Assembly: GCA_937926205.1 (NCBI GenBank)
Contig: CALEYL010000073.1
Location: 1-38,969, forward strand
Direction of reading: 5' to 3'
DNA length: 38,969 nt
Source: an uncultured Saprospiraceae bacterium
GTDB lineage: Bacteria; Bacteroidota; Bacteroidia; Chitinophagales; Saprospiraceae
The notes below the pieces were generated by a model. That model was not told the origin of the DNA. It was given only the letters and a program-made list of their open reading frames with translations, and searched no databases. Within the stretch, counting starts at the first letter, position 1, and every line of letters starts with the position of its first letter. Shown piece by piece: positions 1 through 8,093 of the stretch. Made by a program: the position numbers and the translations under genes.

Positions 1-159
1 ACAGCACCTCCTCCGTCGAACAGTGCGCAGGCAGGCCACCCGCGAAGTGGAATAATTTATCGGTAGTTTTGGAAACAAGATGCAGTTCCCGACTTGACTC
101 CCTGTTGATATACGCTTATGGTATCATTCCAGAGGGGCGCAGCATTTAGCTAAAATAGC

Positions 160-191
160 ATGAGACATCCCGATTTTTCGAGATGTCTCAT
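160..191. terminator. 14-bp hairpin, possible terminator
   Basis: The arms 160-173 and 178-191 pair over 14 positions with one mismatch around a TTTT loop. The hairpin has the shape of a Bacteroidota terminator, but no T-run follows on either strand. It could end a gene lying to the left of the window. Confidence 0.35.
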
Positions 192-247
192 GTTGGGTGA
201 AAATGGTTAACTGTTATCTATCTATTTAGTCGGTGTCTGTTCTTTAC

Positions 248-268
248 CTGCCTGCCGGCAAGGCAGGG
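248..268. repeat. 21-bp palindromic repeat, copy 1
   Basis: This GC-rich near-palindrome begins CCTGCCTGC and ends GGCAAGGCAGG. It matches 20 of 21 bases of the copy inside the oxidoreductase gene at 30839-30859 and resembles the copy at 12168-12187. This copy is intergenic. Confidence 0.7.
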
Positions 269-292
269 AGTTCGAGTACAAGGCAGGCGAAG

Positions 293-339
293 GCCTCAAA
301 AATAGAAATTTACTCGCGTAAATGACTGTTTTTGGGGCC
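293..339. other. Nested hairpin of unknown role
   Basis: The outer arms GGCCTCAAAA (293-302) and TTTTGGGGCC (330-339) pair over 10 positions with one wobble. The inner arms ATTTAC (308-313) and GTAAAT (318-323) close a TCGC loop. The element lies 3' of the minus-strand lipocalin-like gene. No poly-T tail follows in either direction, so it may be a structured RNA element or part of a repeat and not a simple terminator. Confidence 0.35.
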
Positions 340-375
340 GAGCGTAACGCAGTAATCGGACTCTAAAGGCAGAAA

Positions 376-870
376 CTAGGCACTTTTATTAAAATAAAAG
401 CTCTTCAGGTGTGTACAGAACCCCGGATCATCGCACTTCAGGGCATGCTCGAGTACGAGCTCATCGGCCTCAATGTATTTGATGCGAATGGTTTCCGGGA
501 TCACATCCCCTGCTTCGAAAAGGAAAATCATGGCGCCATCGGGAGAAACTTCCCAACGACCGTTTTCTTCAATGCGTTTTCCGGCTCCGCTCAACGTTTT
601 TACGTAAGTGCCATCTGCGCGGAAATTGTAGCTCAGAAAGGCGCCTGCCAGGATAGAAGAGCCATTTTGTTCAAACGGGTACAAGGTATTTTCCCATCTG
701 CCTGTCAGTGCGGCGTGCATTCTGGCAGCTTGTTCCGTCATCGGGTCGCGACCGATTAAAGTGCCAACTTCTCCGGAATCGATGGGAATGTGTGTTGCGA
801 GGTGTGTGTTGCTGATGCCCATACTTATACTGGAGCACCAAATGGCCAACAAAATCATTGTCTGTTTCAT
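376..870 (-). CDS. Small secreted lipocalin-like protein
   Basis: A protein of about 164 residues. The reading frame is open upstream to 924, but I chose the ATG at 868-870. It gives a normal export signal (MKQTMILLAIWCSS, then SISMGIS) and is directly preceded by an AGAAGG ribosome-binding-like stretch. The mature part contains a single beta-rich domain starting at LTGRWE and running through the pattern FRADGTYVK, then NGRWEVSPDG. This is the usual opening of small lipocalin-like domains, in which a GRW motif is followed by a D-G-T-Y strand. Two cysteines lie near the C-terminus (KCDDPGFC) and could form a disulphide. The ligand and function are unknown. It stands alone, with non-coding repeats on both sides. 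The family call rests on motif shape only. Confidence 0.6.
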   Translation of the reverse strand: MKQTMILLAIWCSSISMGISNTHLATHIPIDSGEVGTLIGRDPMTEQAARMHAALTGRWENTLYPFEQNGSSILAGAFLSYNFRADGTYVKTLSGAGKRIEENGRWEVSPDGAMIFLFEAGDVIPETIRIKYIEADELVLEHALKCDDPGFCTHLKSFYFNKSA

Positions 871-1066
871 CCTTCTTTCTTTTTTTACAGTCGAGTGAAC
901 AATAGCCTTACACGCAACATCCATTTTTTATATGGTCAATTGCGCATTTAGCTTATTTTTTTTCTATTCGGGTGTCTTAATGTTCACAAGGACAAAATTA
1001 ATCACTAAGGGTTGTATGTTGGTGCTTTTTTTCGATAACTTTAACATCTTATCCGATGAAGCGTCA

Positions 1067-1233
1067 TTTAGAGCTTGTTTGGGATTCCTGATTTAGCGAG
1101 GGTGAGGAAATTTTGTTTTAGACAAGGCGAATTTTGCAGGCATAGCCGGCAGCTATGATGAAAAAATTCAACGAAGTATAAAAGAAAATTTGCCACTCGC
1201 AGCCAATTGAGGAATTCCCGAACAAGCTCTAAA
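1067..1233. mobile_element. MITE-like hairpin element (167 bp)
   Basis: The ends are inverted repeats: TTTAGAGCTTG at 1067-1077 is the exact complement of CAAGCTCTAAA at 1223-1233. The pairing continues imperfectly inward (TTTGGGATTCCT against AGGAATTCCCGAA). Further internal complementary blocks bring the two halves together, namely GCGAG with CTCGC, AAATTTT with AAAATTT, and CATAGC with GCTATG at 1141-1157, so nearly the whole element can fold into one long hairpin. It contains no open frame worth calling. It ends 25 bp before the recO start and so forms most of the recO leader. A miniature inverted-repeat element or a repetitive structured RNA would both fit. Confidence 0.6.
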
Positions 1234-1258
1234 CTATGTTATTTCCAAACGCAGGGCC

Positions 1259-1990
1259 ATGCAAATCAAAACGAGGGGCATCATCTTTAAAGTCAGCAAA
1301 TACGGGGAAAGCAGCGTAATTGCCGACATCTACACGGAGGAGAAAGGCTTGCGCAAATACATCGTGAATGGCGTGAGGAGTGCCAAAGCCAGCGTGAAAG
1401 CCAGTTTGCTGCAGGTGATGTCGCTGGTAGAGCTGGTGGTGTACGAGCGGGCAGACAAATCACTGCACCACATTCGGGAGATACGTGCGGCAACGGTCTA
1501 CAGCACGCTGCCTTTTGAATTGAGGCGGAGCGCTGTGGGGCTTTTTATGGTAGAACTTGCCCAAAAAACGATCCGGGAGCCGGAAGAGAACAAAGCGCTC
1601 TTCCATTTTTTATTTGAATCCTTTTGTTATCTGGACGAGACCGACAAACCCGTCAGCAATGTGCATCTTTATTTTCTGCTGGAACTGAGTGCATTCCTGG
1701 GCTTTATGCCGGGAGGCCATTATTCGGAGGAAACGCCATTTTTTGACTTAAGAGAAGGGGTATTCGTTTCAGATGCCCCAACCGTGCATACTTTTTATCT
1801 GGACGAAAAGCAAAGTGCGCTGTTGCATGCGCTGCTCAACGCCAATCTGGCAAATTGCCACCTGATTGCCATGTCTCGCGACCAGCGGCGTTTACTGGTG
1901 CACCGCCTGCTCGAATTCTATGCCCTGCACATCGAGCATTTCCCTGCCATGCATACCCACAAGGTTTATCAGGATGTTCTGGATTCCTAA
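1259..1990 (+). CDS. recO: DNA repair protein RecO
   Basis: 243 residues, normal for RecO. The protein acts in the RecFOR pathway, where with RecR it loads RecA onto single-stranded DNA covered by SSB. The N-terminus shows the family's OB-fold pattern: IKTRGIIFKVSKYGESSVIADIYTEEKG is the usual T-x-G-I-V then K-Y-G-E-x-S-x-I sequence, followed by a KYIVNGVRSAK basic strand. The helical C-terminal half (HLYFLLELSAFLGFMPG) matches the RecO C-domain, and the zinc cysteines of some RecO proteins are absent. It is a single gene, convergent with the LysM gene downstream. Its promoter region is largely occupied by the inverted-repeat element at 1067-1233, so its expression may depend on that element or a promoter inside it. 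Confidence 0.9.
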   Translation: MQIKTRGIIFKVSKYGESSVIADIYTEEKGLRKYIVNGVRSAKASVKASLLQVMSLVELVVYERADKSLHHIREIRAATVYSTLPFELRRSAVGLFMVELAQKTIREPEENKALFHFLFESFCYLDETDKPVSNVHLYFLLELSAFLGFMPGGHYSEETPFFDLREGVFVSDAPTVHTFYLDEKQSALLHALLNANLANCHLIAMSRDQRRLLVHRLLEFYALHIEHFPAMHTHKVYQDVLDS

Positions 1991-1998
1991 AACAAAAA

Positions 1999-2028
1999 CA
2001 GGCCGCGCCCTTTTCAGAACGCGACCTG
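1999..2028 (-). terminator. Rho-independent terminator of the LysM gene
   Basis: CAGGCCGCG (1999-2007) and CGCGACCTG (2020-2028) pair over nine positions, with one pair that becomes G-U when read on the minus strand. On the minus strand the stem is followed by TTTTTGTTTT. It therefore terminates the LysM-domain gene; in the recO direction no T-run follows. Confidence 0.8.
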
Positions 2029-2057
2029 TATGTCTATAACTGCTGTTTTTTGATCCC

Positions 2058-2441
2058 TTATACGAACGGAATGATCAATTCCTGGCCTGGATGAATCAGG
2101 TTCGGATCTTTCAGGATGTTCGTATTGGCGTTGAAGATTTCAGTATACTTCATCGGATCCTCATAGTAGTGCTTGGCGATTTTAGAAAGGGATTCGCCAG
2201 CTGCAACCACATGCTTGTGGTAATAATCCGTCGTATCTACTTTGATGTCGGCGCTGATATCGTGCGGGCTGTCGCTACCGCCGATGGATTTGATTTTCGC
2301 CCACAATTGATTTTTTTCGTATTGTGTGTTGGCTGTGCCACCAATGTGCAGTTTGCCATCTTTTTCTTCAACAAAGCCGTCTTTAATGCCCAGTTTTTCA
2401 CCGAGGTCTAAAACCGCTCTGTACTTATCCTGAAGCGCCAT
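2058..2441 (-). CDS. BON-LysM domain protein (Kbp/YgaU-like)
   Basis: 127 residues with no signal peptide. The first two thirds form a BON-like domain, including LHIGGTANTQYEKNQLW and DISADIKVD. The last 50 residues are a LysM domain (VVAAGESLSKIAKHYYED through IHPGQELIIP). The order and length match the E. coli K+-binding protein Kbp (YgaU), a cytoplasmic BON-LysM protein. Whether this homologue binds potassium cannot be seen. LysM normally binds N-acetylglucosamine polymers, but the lack of an export signal argues against a cell-wall role unless it leaves the cell by another route. It is a monocistronic gene with its own terminator at 1999-2028. Confidence 0.85.
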   Translation of the reverse strand: MALQDKYRAVLDLGEKLGIKDGFVEEKDGKLHIGGTANTQYEKNQLWAKIKSIGGSDSPHDISADIKVDTTDYYHKHVVAAGESLSKIAKHYYEDPMKYTEIFNANTNILKDPNLIHPGQELIIPFV

Positions 2442-2664
2442 AGTTTAATTTGATTTATGTAAGTGAATAAATGGACCCATTGAAAAGTCCGCATTATGAC
2501 CGGAAAGATACAAAAAAGTAACAATTTTCGGCGCTTTTTTTGAAGGTGATCGATACTTTTTTAATGCCTGCTTATTGGCAAATTATTCATTTTCAACCAG
2601 AAACAAAAATTCACGGCATTGCGCTGATGCAAAAATAATTTAATGTCAATCAAGACAGCAGTCT

Positions 2665-3615
2665 TTACAATGCTTCGGCCCGGAGTACCTTCATCTGATG
2701 TCCTGCCTTCGTCATAGCAAGCTGAAATACCAGATCCTGAGCTTCCTCAAGGGTAAAGGCACCGGTGATGGCGCTTTTCCCTTCGGTGATGGCATTCATG
2801 ACCATGGGGGTAGTAATTACCTGATCATTGAGCACAAAAGCGATTTCGCGGTTGTTGTCTTGAGCTGCTTTTTCGGTCATGTTGGTCCAGATTTTGGAGC
2901 CCTCACGGTCGAACTCCAGGCTGATCATCACGTCCATGGTCTGGGGATCCGGCGCCGCCTGTGCATCAACCAGATTGGCTCCGGTAAGTGGCGCGGTTCG
3001 ATGGTGGGTTCTTAAAGCGAACAATTGCTTTTTCCCGTTCTGAACACGGGACCAGACGAAGACAAGGTCTTTAGGGAATAGCGCTTTTTTTTCCGGCAAA
3101 GCCAAAAAGCTGTCAATTACGGCCACGTTTTGGGTGTCGGCCATCCCAAATACAGCAGGGGACATATATCCCTGACCATTGAATTCCAGGTATTTAAATA
3201 AAAACATTTCTTCATAAAATTGCTGGAATGGCGCCGAAAAGCCGGGGTCGTTGACGCGGTAGACATCCCAGAATTCCAGTTTTGCTTTGGGGATAATGGC
3301 GTCTTGAAAATAGGCCAGATCGTGGACAACTGCGCTTCCCGGTTCTTTTGGCGGACCATCTATGAGCTTAAAAAGAATCGTGTTGTTCGTTTCATCGATG
3401 TCTATCGACTGGTAAGTAATTCCGGCTGCTTCAAGCCGTTCAACGGCTAAGCGGGCGAGTTCGGCCAGAGCGTCGTTGGCCTGCGTGCCTTCAGCCGGGG
3501 TGACAGCAACTTCGACCAGATAGCGCGCCCGGACATCGGGTAAATGGTATTGCTTTTGCCGGGAACAGGCGATCGTCAGGAATAGCCCGGAAAGGATCAG
3601 GAAAATGTTTTTCAT
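2665..3615 (-). CDS. SecD periplasmic-domain-like lipoprotein
   Basis: 316 residues. The start gives a lipoprotein signal with lipobox LTIAC and a predicted lipidated Cys17. The remainder resembles the periplasmic P1 region of SecD/SecDF. An early ferredoxin-like part carries the AGITYQSIDIDETNNTILFK pattern. A head subdomain follows with LTGANLVDAQA, then SLEFDREGSKIW, IAFVLNDQVITTPMV and ITGAFTLEEAQDL, all standard SecD P1 wording. None of SecD's transmembrane helices is present, so it cannot drive proton-coupled translocation by itself. It may be a free-standing paralogue anchored in a membrane that helps fold or release exported proteins. It is divergent from the metalloprotease gene and no terminator was recognised. 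The domain call is firm; the function is inference. Confidence 0.75.
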   Translation of the reverse strand: MKNIFLILSGLFLTIACSRQKQYHLPDVRARYLVEVAVTPAEGTQANDALAELARLAVERLEAAGITYQSIDIDETNNTILFKLIDGPPKEPGSAVVHDLAYFQDAIIPKAKLEFWDVYRVNDPGFSAPFQQFYEEMFLFKYLEFNGQGYMSPAVFGMADTQNVAVIDSFLALPEKKALFPKDLVFVWSRVQNGKKQLFALRTHHRTAPLTGANLVDAQAAPDPQTMDVMISLEFDREGSKIWTNMTEKAAQDNNREIAFVLNDQVITTPMVMNAITEGKSAITGAFTLEEAQDLVFQLAMTKAGHQMKVLRAEAL

Positions 3616-3768
3616 CGGTTTGTAGTTTTAGATATTATTGGCGGAAAGATCGGCAGAAGACCAACAAAATCAAATTATTCCTACTCTAATATAGGGGTTT
3701 AGTGCTAAATTCGTGTCTTTTTCCTGACTTAGTTTCTATCAGATTTATTACAACTCAGCCTTTTCATC

Positions 3769-6700
3769 ATGAAAATTTTTAGCTCGCTTCTTTTGTTGCT
3801 TGGCTTTTGCGCGATCAGTCATGCACAAAACCATCCGATGTTTTGGGGAGACGCTCCGGCATCCGTTACATCCATTATACAACAATTGCCGGCGCGTACC
3901 GGCCCGGCCCAACAGCGTTTCCTGACGCTCGATGAGCCTGCAATCCGCCAAACCTTCCGGCGTACCCGCATGGAGAACAGCCCTTCGGCCTGGCAACAAG
4001 CTCCGGTGCTGGCCATTCCCCTGCCGGATGGCGGAACCCTGAATTTCAGACTGGTCGAGTCGCCTCTAATGGCGCCGGGACTGGCTGCGCGCTACCCCAG
4101 CATAAAAACATATTTAGCCGCAGGGTTGGAAAATCCGGCACTCAGCGGCCGCATCAGTATGACGCCACTTGGATTTACAGGCGTATTTAAAACGCCGGAG
4201 GGAGACGTATTCATTGAACCTTATACCTTAGAAGGAACGCGATACTACACGGCTTATTACGAAAAAAATGTGGTCATCAACCCGGAAGATGCCCCGGTTC
4301 TAAGTTGCGGTTATTCCGCAGCCGGCCACGAGCATCCCTCCCTTGACGGCCTGGATTTTGGAGATGAAGGCAATTTAACGGAGTCAAGAGGCCCACTCGG
4401 CCCGCTCAGTTTGCGGACTTACCGGATGGCATTGGCCTGTACCGGAGAATACGCACAACAACACGGCGGTACCACCGAGCTGGTGTTGGCTTCCATGGTT
4501 ACGGGAGTGAACATCGCGAATGCGGTCTTCGAAAACGAAGTTGCTGTTCGGATGGTCCTGATTGAAAACAACGATGACCTCGTTTTTTTGGATCCGTTAA
4601 CTGACCCTTATCAAAACGCCAATGTGGGTGGTCAGTTGCTGGGACAGAATACAGATGCCATCGTTCAAACGGGTGGCGTTCCGTTCAATGCATTTGATAT
4701 CGGACACGTTTTTACAGGCGATTGCACTGATGTCGGCGGGGTTGTTAGCGGAAATATATGCACAGGAGGAAAAGCGCGTGGTGTTACCTGCCACTCCAGC
4801 ACCAACATAGCTGCTATCATTCGGCGGATTATGGTGCACGAAGTTGCCCACCAGTTTGATGTGGCCCACAGTTGGAGCAATTGCCCGACGGAGTTTGCCG
4901 CCAATCAATTGGCCAGCGGATCTGCTTACGAACCCGGTAGCGGCACTACCATCATGTCATATGCAGGTTCCTGCGGAAATCAGAATATTGCGAACAACAG
5001 TGACTTATATTACAGTGTTGGCTCTTTGGACGAGTTTATTTACTTCAGTCGCGAGGGGACCGGGTCAACTTGCGCCACCGTGGTGCCAACAGACAATACG
5101 GAGCCGGTGCTTACCCACAACTATACCAACGGTTTTTACATTCCCATCAGCACGCCGTTTGAGCTGGTGGCATCCGCTACTGATGAAGAAGATGCTGCTA
5201 GTTTAACTTACTGCTGGGAACAATTCAACCTGGGCCCTACCAGCCCGATCGGTGAACCCATGGGAACAGCGCCTACTTTCCGCAGTTTCCTGCCCAATGC
5301 TTCGCCAAAGCGTACTTTCCCGCGTTTGTCCAGAATCATCAACAACCAGTCTTCCAATGACGAGGTATTGCCGACTTATTCGCGCAACCTGACATTCCGT
5401 TGTACGGCCCGTGACAACCATCCCGGCGCCGGCGCAGCCGTCTGGAAACAGGTGAGTTTTGAAGCCACGGCTTCTGCAGGACCTTTTTTGGTCACTTACC
5501 CAAATGACAATTTTGCGATCTGGACTTCCGGTGAATCGCGCGAAGTGACCTGGGATGTCGCCAATACAGACAACAACTTAGTGAAATGCCGGTATGTAAA
5601 CATTAAATTGTCTACAGACGGTGGAAACACTTATCCGATCACCTTGCTGTCCAACACCCCCAACGACGGCGCTGAAATCATCAGCGTGCCGAACCTGAAT
5701 ACCAGCGTTGCCCGTGTGCGGGTTGAAGCTGCCGACAACATCTTTTTTGACATTTCCAATTCCAACTTCCGTATCCAGCCAGCTACAGTACCAGGCTTTA
5801 CATTCACGCCCAGCCCCTCGGCTCAGCGCGCTTGCCTGCCCAACTCTGTAGAGGTGGCCATCAGTGCTCAGGCGCAATTGGATTTCAGCAATCCGGTGCA
5901 ATTGGACATCATTGAAGGTTTACCGGATGGCGCTTTAGCGAGCTTCAGCATCAACCCGATGTTGCCTACGGAAGGTACGGTGCTGAGCATAGACATGACC
6001 AATGTTAATGCAACCGGTACTTTTGAGGTGATTATCCGGGCTGTTGCAGAGGATGCAGATACGACTTACCGTTCGATTTACCTGACTACGATATCCAACG
6101 ACTTCAGCAATTTGCAGATGCTGGGCCCGGAAAACGGCGCTTCGAACATCGTTCTTTCAACCTCTTTCACCTGGAACAGTGTGCCGAATGCCTTTGCTTA
6201 TGACTTCCAGTTAGCCACCGACGCTACTTTTAGCCCGGGCTCTGTGATTGACAGCAAGCAGAATTACACCGGAACGAACTACACGCCTTCCATCTTGTTT
6301 GAGGAAAACAGGCTTTATTTCTGGCGCATTCGCCCCATCAATGAATGTGGTACCGGCCCCTATCTGGAAACCTTTGCATTTCATACGGAAAATGCCGTTT
6401 GTACGCCGTTTTCAGCAACCGGCCTGCCAATCAACATTCCGGGATCAGGGCCGCTTCCAACGATAGAGTCGTCGCTCTTCATTCCGCTTCAGGGCACCAT
6501 CAGCGACATCAATATTCCTTTAATCAAAGCAAATTACCAGCCGGTGAAAAGCCTTCGGGTATCTTTGATCAGCCCGGCCGGTACGACCGTTAATTTGTTT
6601 GACCAAAACTGTGGGAATACGGTTAACCTTCGCGTTGGTTTCGACGATCAGGCGCCTCAGAACATCATCTGCCCGCCAGACGACGGCATTGTCTTCAAAC

Positions 6701-7455
6701 CGGTGCAACCTCTTTCTGCCTTCAATGGCGAAAACAGTTTCGGAACCTGGAAGATGCGGGTAAAAGTAATGCAGGCGGGCTTTGGCGCTGCCGGGGCGCT
6801 CGAACAATGGAACATAGAATTCTGTGCCTCTCTGACGCCTGCCGCACCGACAGTTATTGTCAATGACACCCTGTTTGTGCCGCCCGGACAAGGCAATCCG
6901 ATTACACAAAACCTGTTGGAAGTGCAGGATGGCGTCAGCGATCCGTCTCAATTGCAATACACTGTTTTGGCGCCGCCTTCGCACGGGGTACTCTATTTTA
7001 TCGGTCAACCGGTTTTGATGGGCGGGATTTTCAGACAATCGTCCATCAATGCGTACAATGTTGTTTACATACACGATGGAGACGGTTCGGAATTCGACAG
7101 CTTTAATTTTTTGGTTGACAATGGCGAAGGCGGCTGGATTCCCACTCAAAGATTCATCATTAAAGTGGATCCGGACGCTGTTGTTGGTACCAACGAACCT
7201 GAACAGGAAAACGGATTGCTCCTTTACCCCAATCCGGCAAGCAGCAATCTGACAATGGCGCTGATGCAGGCGGTTTCGGGTGAAGCGACGCTGCATATTT
7301 TTAACGCACAGGGGCAATTGGTGATGAACCGCCAATACGATGCCTTTTCTCAAAATACAACTGTGGATGTTGCTAACTTAAGCAATGGTGTCTACGTGGC
7401 AACTCTGCGCACGGCGAATGGCATTTACTCGCGTAAAGTCATGATCCAGCGATAG
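3769..7455 (+). CDS. Secreted T9SS zinc metalloprotease, multidomain
   Basis: 1228 residues. A signal peptide (MKIFSSLLLLLGFCAISHA) ends near residue 20. A pro-region leads to a metzincin catalytic domain: H357-E358-x-x-H361 and H367 form the HExxHxxxxxH zinc site, with a Met-turn at IMSYAG (Met396), as in reprolysin-like (M12B-type) enzymes. The middle part (about 450-870) is beta-rich, with Ig/fibronectin-like segments including an FxWNSVPNAFAYDFQL stretch. Residues about 880-1020 resemble a P-domain (proprotein convertase), and about 1025-1125 resemble a CSPG/NG2 repeat (YIHDGDGSEFDSFNF). The last 80 residues, starting LLLYPNPASS, form a type A T9SS sorting domain, so it should be exported by the system to which sprA in this window belongs. 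It probably digests extracellular protein; the substrate is unknown. Confidence 0.9.
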   Translation: MKIFSSLLLLLGFCAISHAQNHPMFWGDAPASVTSIIQQLPARTGPAQQRFLTLDEPAIRQTFRRTRMENSPSAWQQAPVLAIPLPDGGTLNFRLVESPLMAPGLAARYPSIKTYLAAGLENPALSGRISMTPLGFTGVFKTPEGDVFIEPYTLEGTRYYTAYYEKNVVINPEDAPVLSCGYSAAGHEHPSLDGLDFGDEGNLTESRGPLGPLSLRTYRMALACTGEYAQQHGGTTELVLASMVTGVNIANAVFENEVAVRMVLIENNDDLVFLDPLTDPYQNANVGGQLLGQNTDAIVQTGGVPFNAFDIGHVFTGDCTDVGGVVSGNICTGGKARGVTCHSSTNIAAIIRRIMVHEVAHQFDVAHSWSNCPTEFAANQLASGSAYEPGSGTTIMSYAGSCGNQNIANNSDLYYSVGSLDEFIYFSREGTGSTCATVVPTDNTEPVLTHNYTNGFYIPISTPFELVASATDEEDAASLTYCWEQFNLGPTSPIGEPMGTAPTFRSFLPNASPKRTFPRLSRIINNQSSNDEVLPTYSRNLTFRCTARDNHPGAGAAVWKQVSFEATASAGPFLVTYPNDNFAIWTSGESREVTWDVANTDNNLVKCRYVNIKLSTDGGNTYPITLLSNTPNDGAEIISVPNLNTSVARVRVEAADNIFFDISNSNFRIQPATVPGFTFTPSPSAQRACLPNSVEVAISAQAQLDFSNPVQLDIIEGLPDGALASFSINPMLPTEGTVLSIDMTNVNATGTFEVIIRAVAEDADTTYRSIYLTTISNDFSNLQMLGPENGASNIVLSTSFTWNSVPNAFAYDFQLATDATFSPGSVIDSKQNYTGTNYTPSILFEENRLYFWRIRPINECGTGPYLETFAFHTENAVCTPFSATGLPINIPGSGPLPTIESSLFIPLQGTISDINIPLIKANYQPVKSLRVSLISPAGTTVNLFDQNCGNTVNLRVGFDDQAPQNIICPPDDGIVFKPVQPLSAFNGENSFGTWKMRVKVMQAGFGAAGALEQWNIEFCASLTPAAPTVIVNDTLFVPPGQGNPITQNLLEVQDGVSDPSQLQYTVLAPPSHGVLYFIGQPVLMGGIFRQSSINAYNVVYIHDGDGSEFDSFNFLVDNGEGGWIPTQRFIIKVDPDAVVGTNEPEQENGLLLYPNPASSNLTMALMQAVSGEATLHIFNAQGQLVMNRQYDAFSQNTTVDVANLSNGVYVATLRTANGIYSRKVMIQR

Positions 7456-7486
7456 GGAAGAAGATTGTAATAATCTGGAACAACAG

Positions 7487-7516
7487 GAGCCACCCCGAAC
7501 TATTTTGGGGTGGCTC
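7487..7516 (+). terminator. Terminator after the metalloprotease gene
   Basis: A perfect 10-bp stem, GAGCCACCCC (7487-7496) with GGGGTGGCTC (7507-7516), has a 10-base loop and is followed by TTGTCTTTTGT. It lies 31 bases after the metalloprotease stop. It also decides the start of the next gene, because an in-frame ATG at 7505 would lie inside this hairpin. Confidence 0.9.
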
Positions 7517-7543
7517 TTGTCTTTTGTACATAAAAAAACAAAC

Positions 7544-8029
7544 ATGCGTGTTCCTGAAGGTTTAAAAAGAATGGCCGCTATGGTGGTCCTTCGAAGCGGT
7601 GACGAGCTGCTCTTGTTGCGCCGGGCAAAACCGCCCCATGTTGGTAAATATGTGCCCGTTGGCGGCAAACTGGACCCCTTCGAACGCCCTGTAGACGCTG
7701 CACGCCGGGAGGCTTTCGAAGAAACCGGTATCCGTGTGGGCCAACTGCACTACTGCGGGGTACTGACTGAAACCTCGCCCGTTGACTATAATTGGTTGTG
7801 CCATATCTACCTCGCTGATATCAATCACCTGCCGCCGCCGCTCTGCGATGAAGGCGTTCTGGAATGGATCGCTATGAGCGACCTGCCGGCTGTTCCTACC
7901 CCGCCTACGGACTTACTGATCTACCGGTATATTGTCGAAAACCGGATATTTGCATTGGACGCTGTGTACGATGAAGCGTTAAACCTTCTTGAAATGAACG
8001 AGGAGATCGTCGGAGAAAGGGTGTATTGA
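7544..8029 (+). CDS. Nudix hydrolase (MutT-like)
   Basis: 161 residues from the ATG at 7544. The longer in-frame start at 7505 is rejected because it falls in the terminator hairpin of the preceding gene. The complete Nudix box G-x5-E-x7-R-E-U-x-E-E-x-G-U is present at residues 41-63 (G41, E47, R55-E56, E59-E60, G62), including the metal-binding REAFEE core. A second strand pattern, VLEWIAMSDLP, is typical of the region after the box. Such enzymes hydrolyse nucleoside diphosphate-X compounds, for example oxidised nucleotides. The substrate here cannot be told from sequence, and the shape resembles 8-oxo-dGTP diphosphatases. It is probably transcribed alone. Confidence 0.88.
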   Translation: MRVPEGLKRMAAMVVLRSGDELLLLRRAKPPHVGKYVPVGGKLDPFERPVDAARREAFEETGIRVGQLHYCGVLTETSPVDYNWLCHIYLADINHLPPPLCDEGVLEWIAMSDLPAVPTPPTDLLIYRYIVENRIFALDAVYDEALNLLEMNEEIVGERVY

Positions 8030-8032
8030 GCA

Positions 8033-8049
8033 AAATGCTTACCTTTGCG
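8033..8049 (+). promoter_or_regulatory. Promoter -7 box before the crotonase operon
   Basis: TACCTTTG at 8040-8047 fits the Bacteroidota -7 consensus TAnnTTTG and lies 46 bases before the start at 8094. The 17-base word around it (8033-8049) recurs exactly before ruvA at 15197-15213. No good -33 TTTG was found at the expected spacing. Confidence 0.5.
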
Positions 8050-8093
8050 CCGCGGTTCAACAAGGAACGCGACAACAACTCAAGTTAACATTC

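Larger units (their letters stand above)
1..375. other. Non-coding left edge with hairpins
   Basis: No gene is firmly supported here. One plus-strand frame runs open from base 2 to a TAA at 53-55 (17 codons), and a minus-strand frame is open from about 110 to the left edge without a usable start; either could be a fragment of a neighbouring gene. Visible structure consists of a 14-bp hairpin at 160-191, a palindromic repeat at 248-268 and a nested hairpin at 293-339. The stretch around 130-150 contains a GC-rich word, GAGGGGCGCAGCAT, which I associate from memory with dispersed intergenic repeats of Bacteroidota; that is recollection only. Confidence 0.5.

Noticed and set aside
2..55. Seventeen-codon frame at the left edge that could be a gene end
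   Set aside because: Too short to identify, and frames on both strands are open in the same stretch, so no gene was called.
6520..7353. Long minus-strand open frame (277 codons) within the metalloprotease gene
   Set aside because: It is a mirror frame of a clear multidomain gene, has no recognisable motif and shows no signal or start context.
7505..7543. Upstream ATG of the Nudix gene
   Set aside because: It sits inside the loop/stem of the strong terminator of the preceding gene, and the added residues are not Nudix-like.
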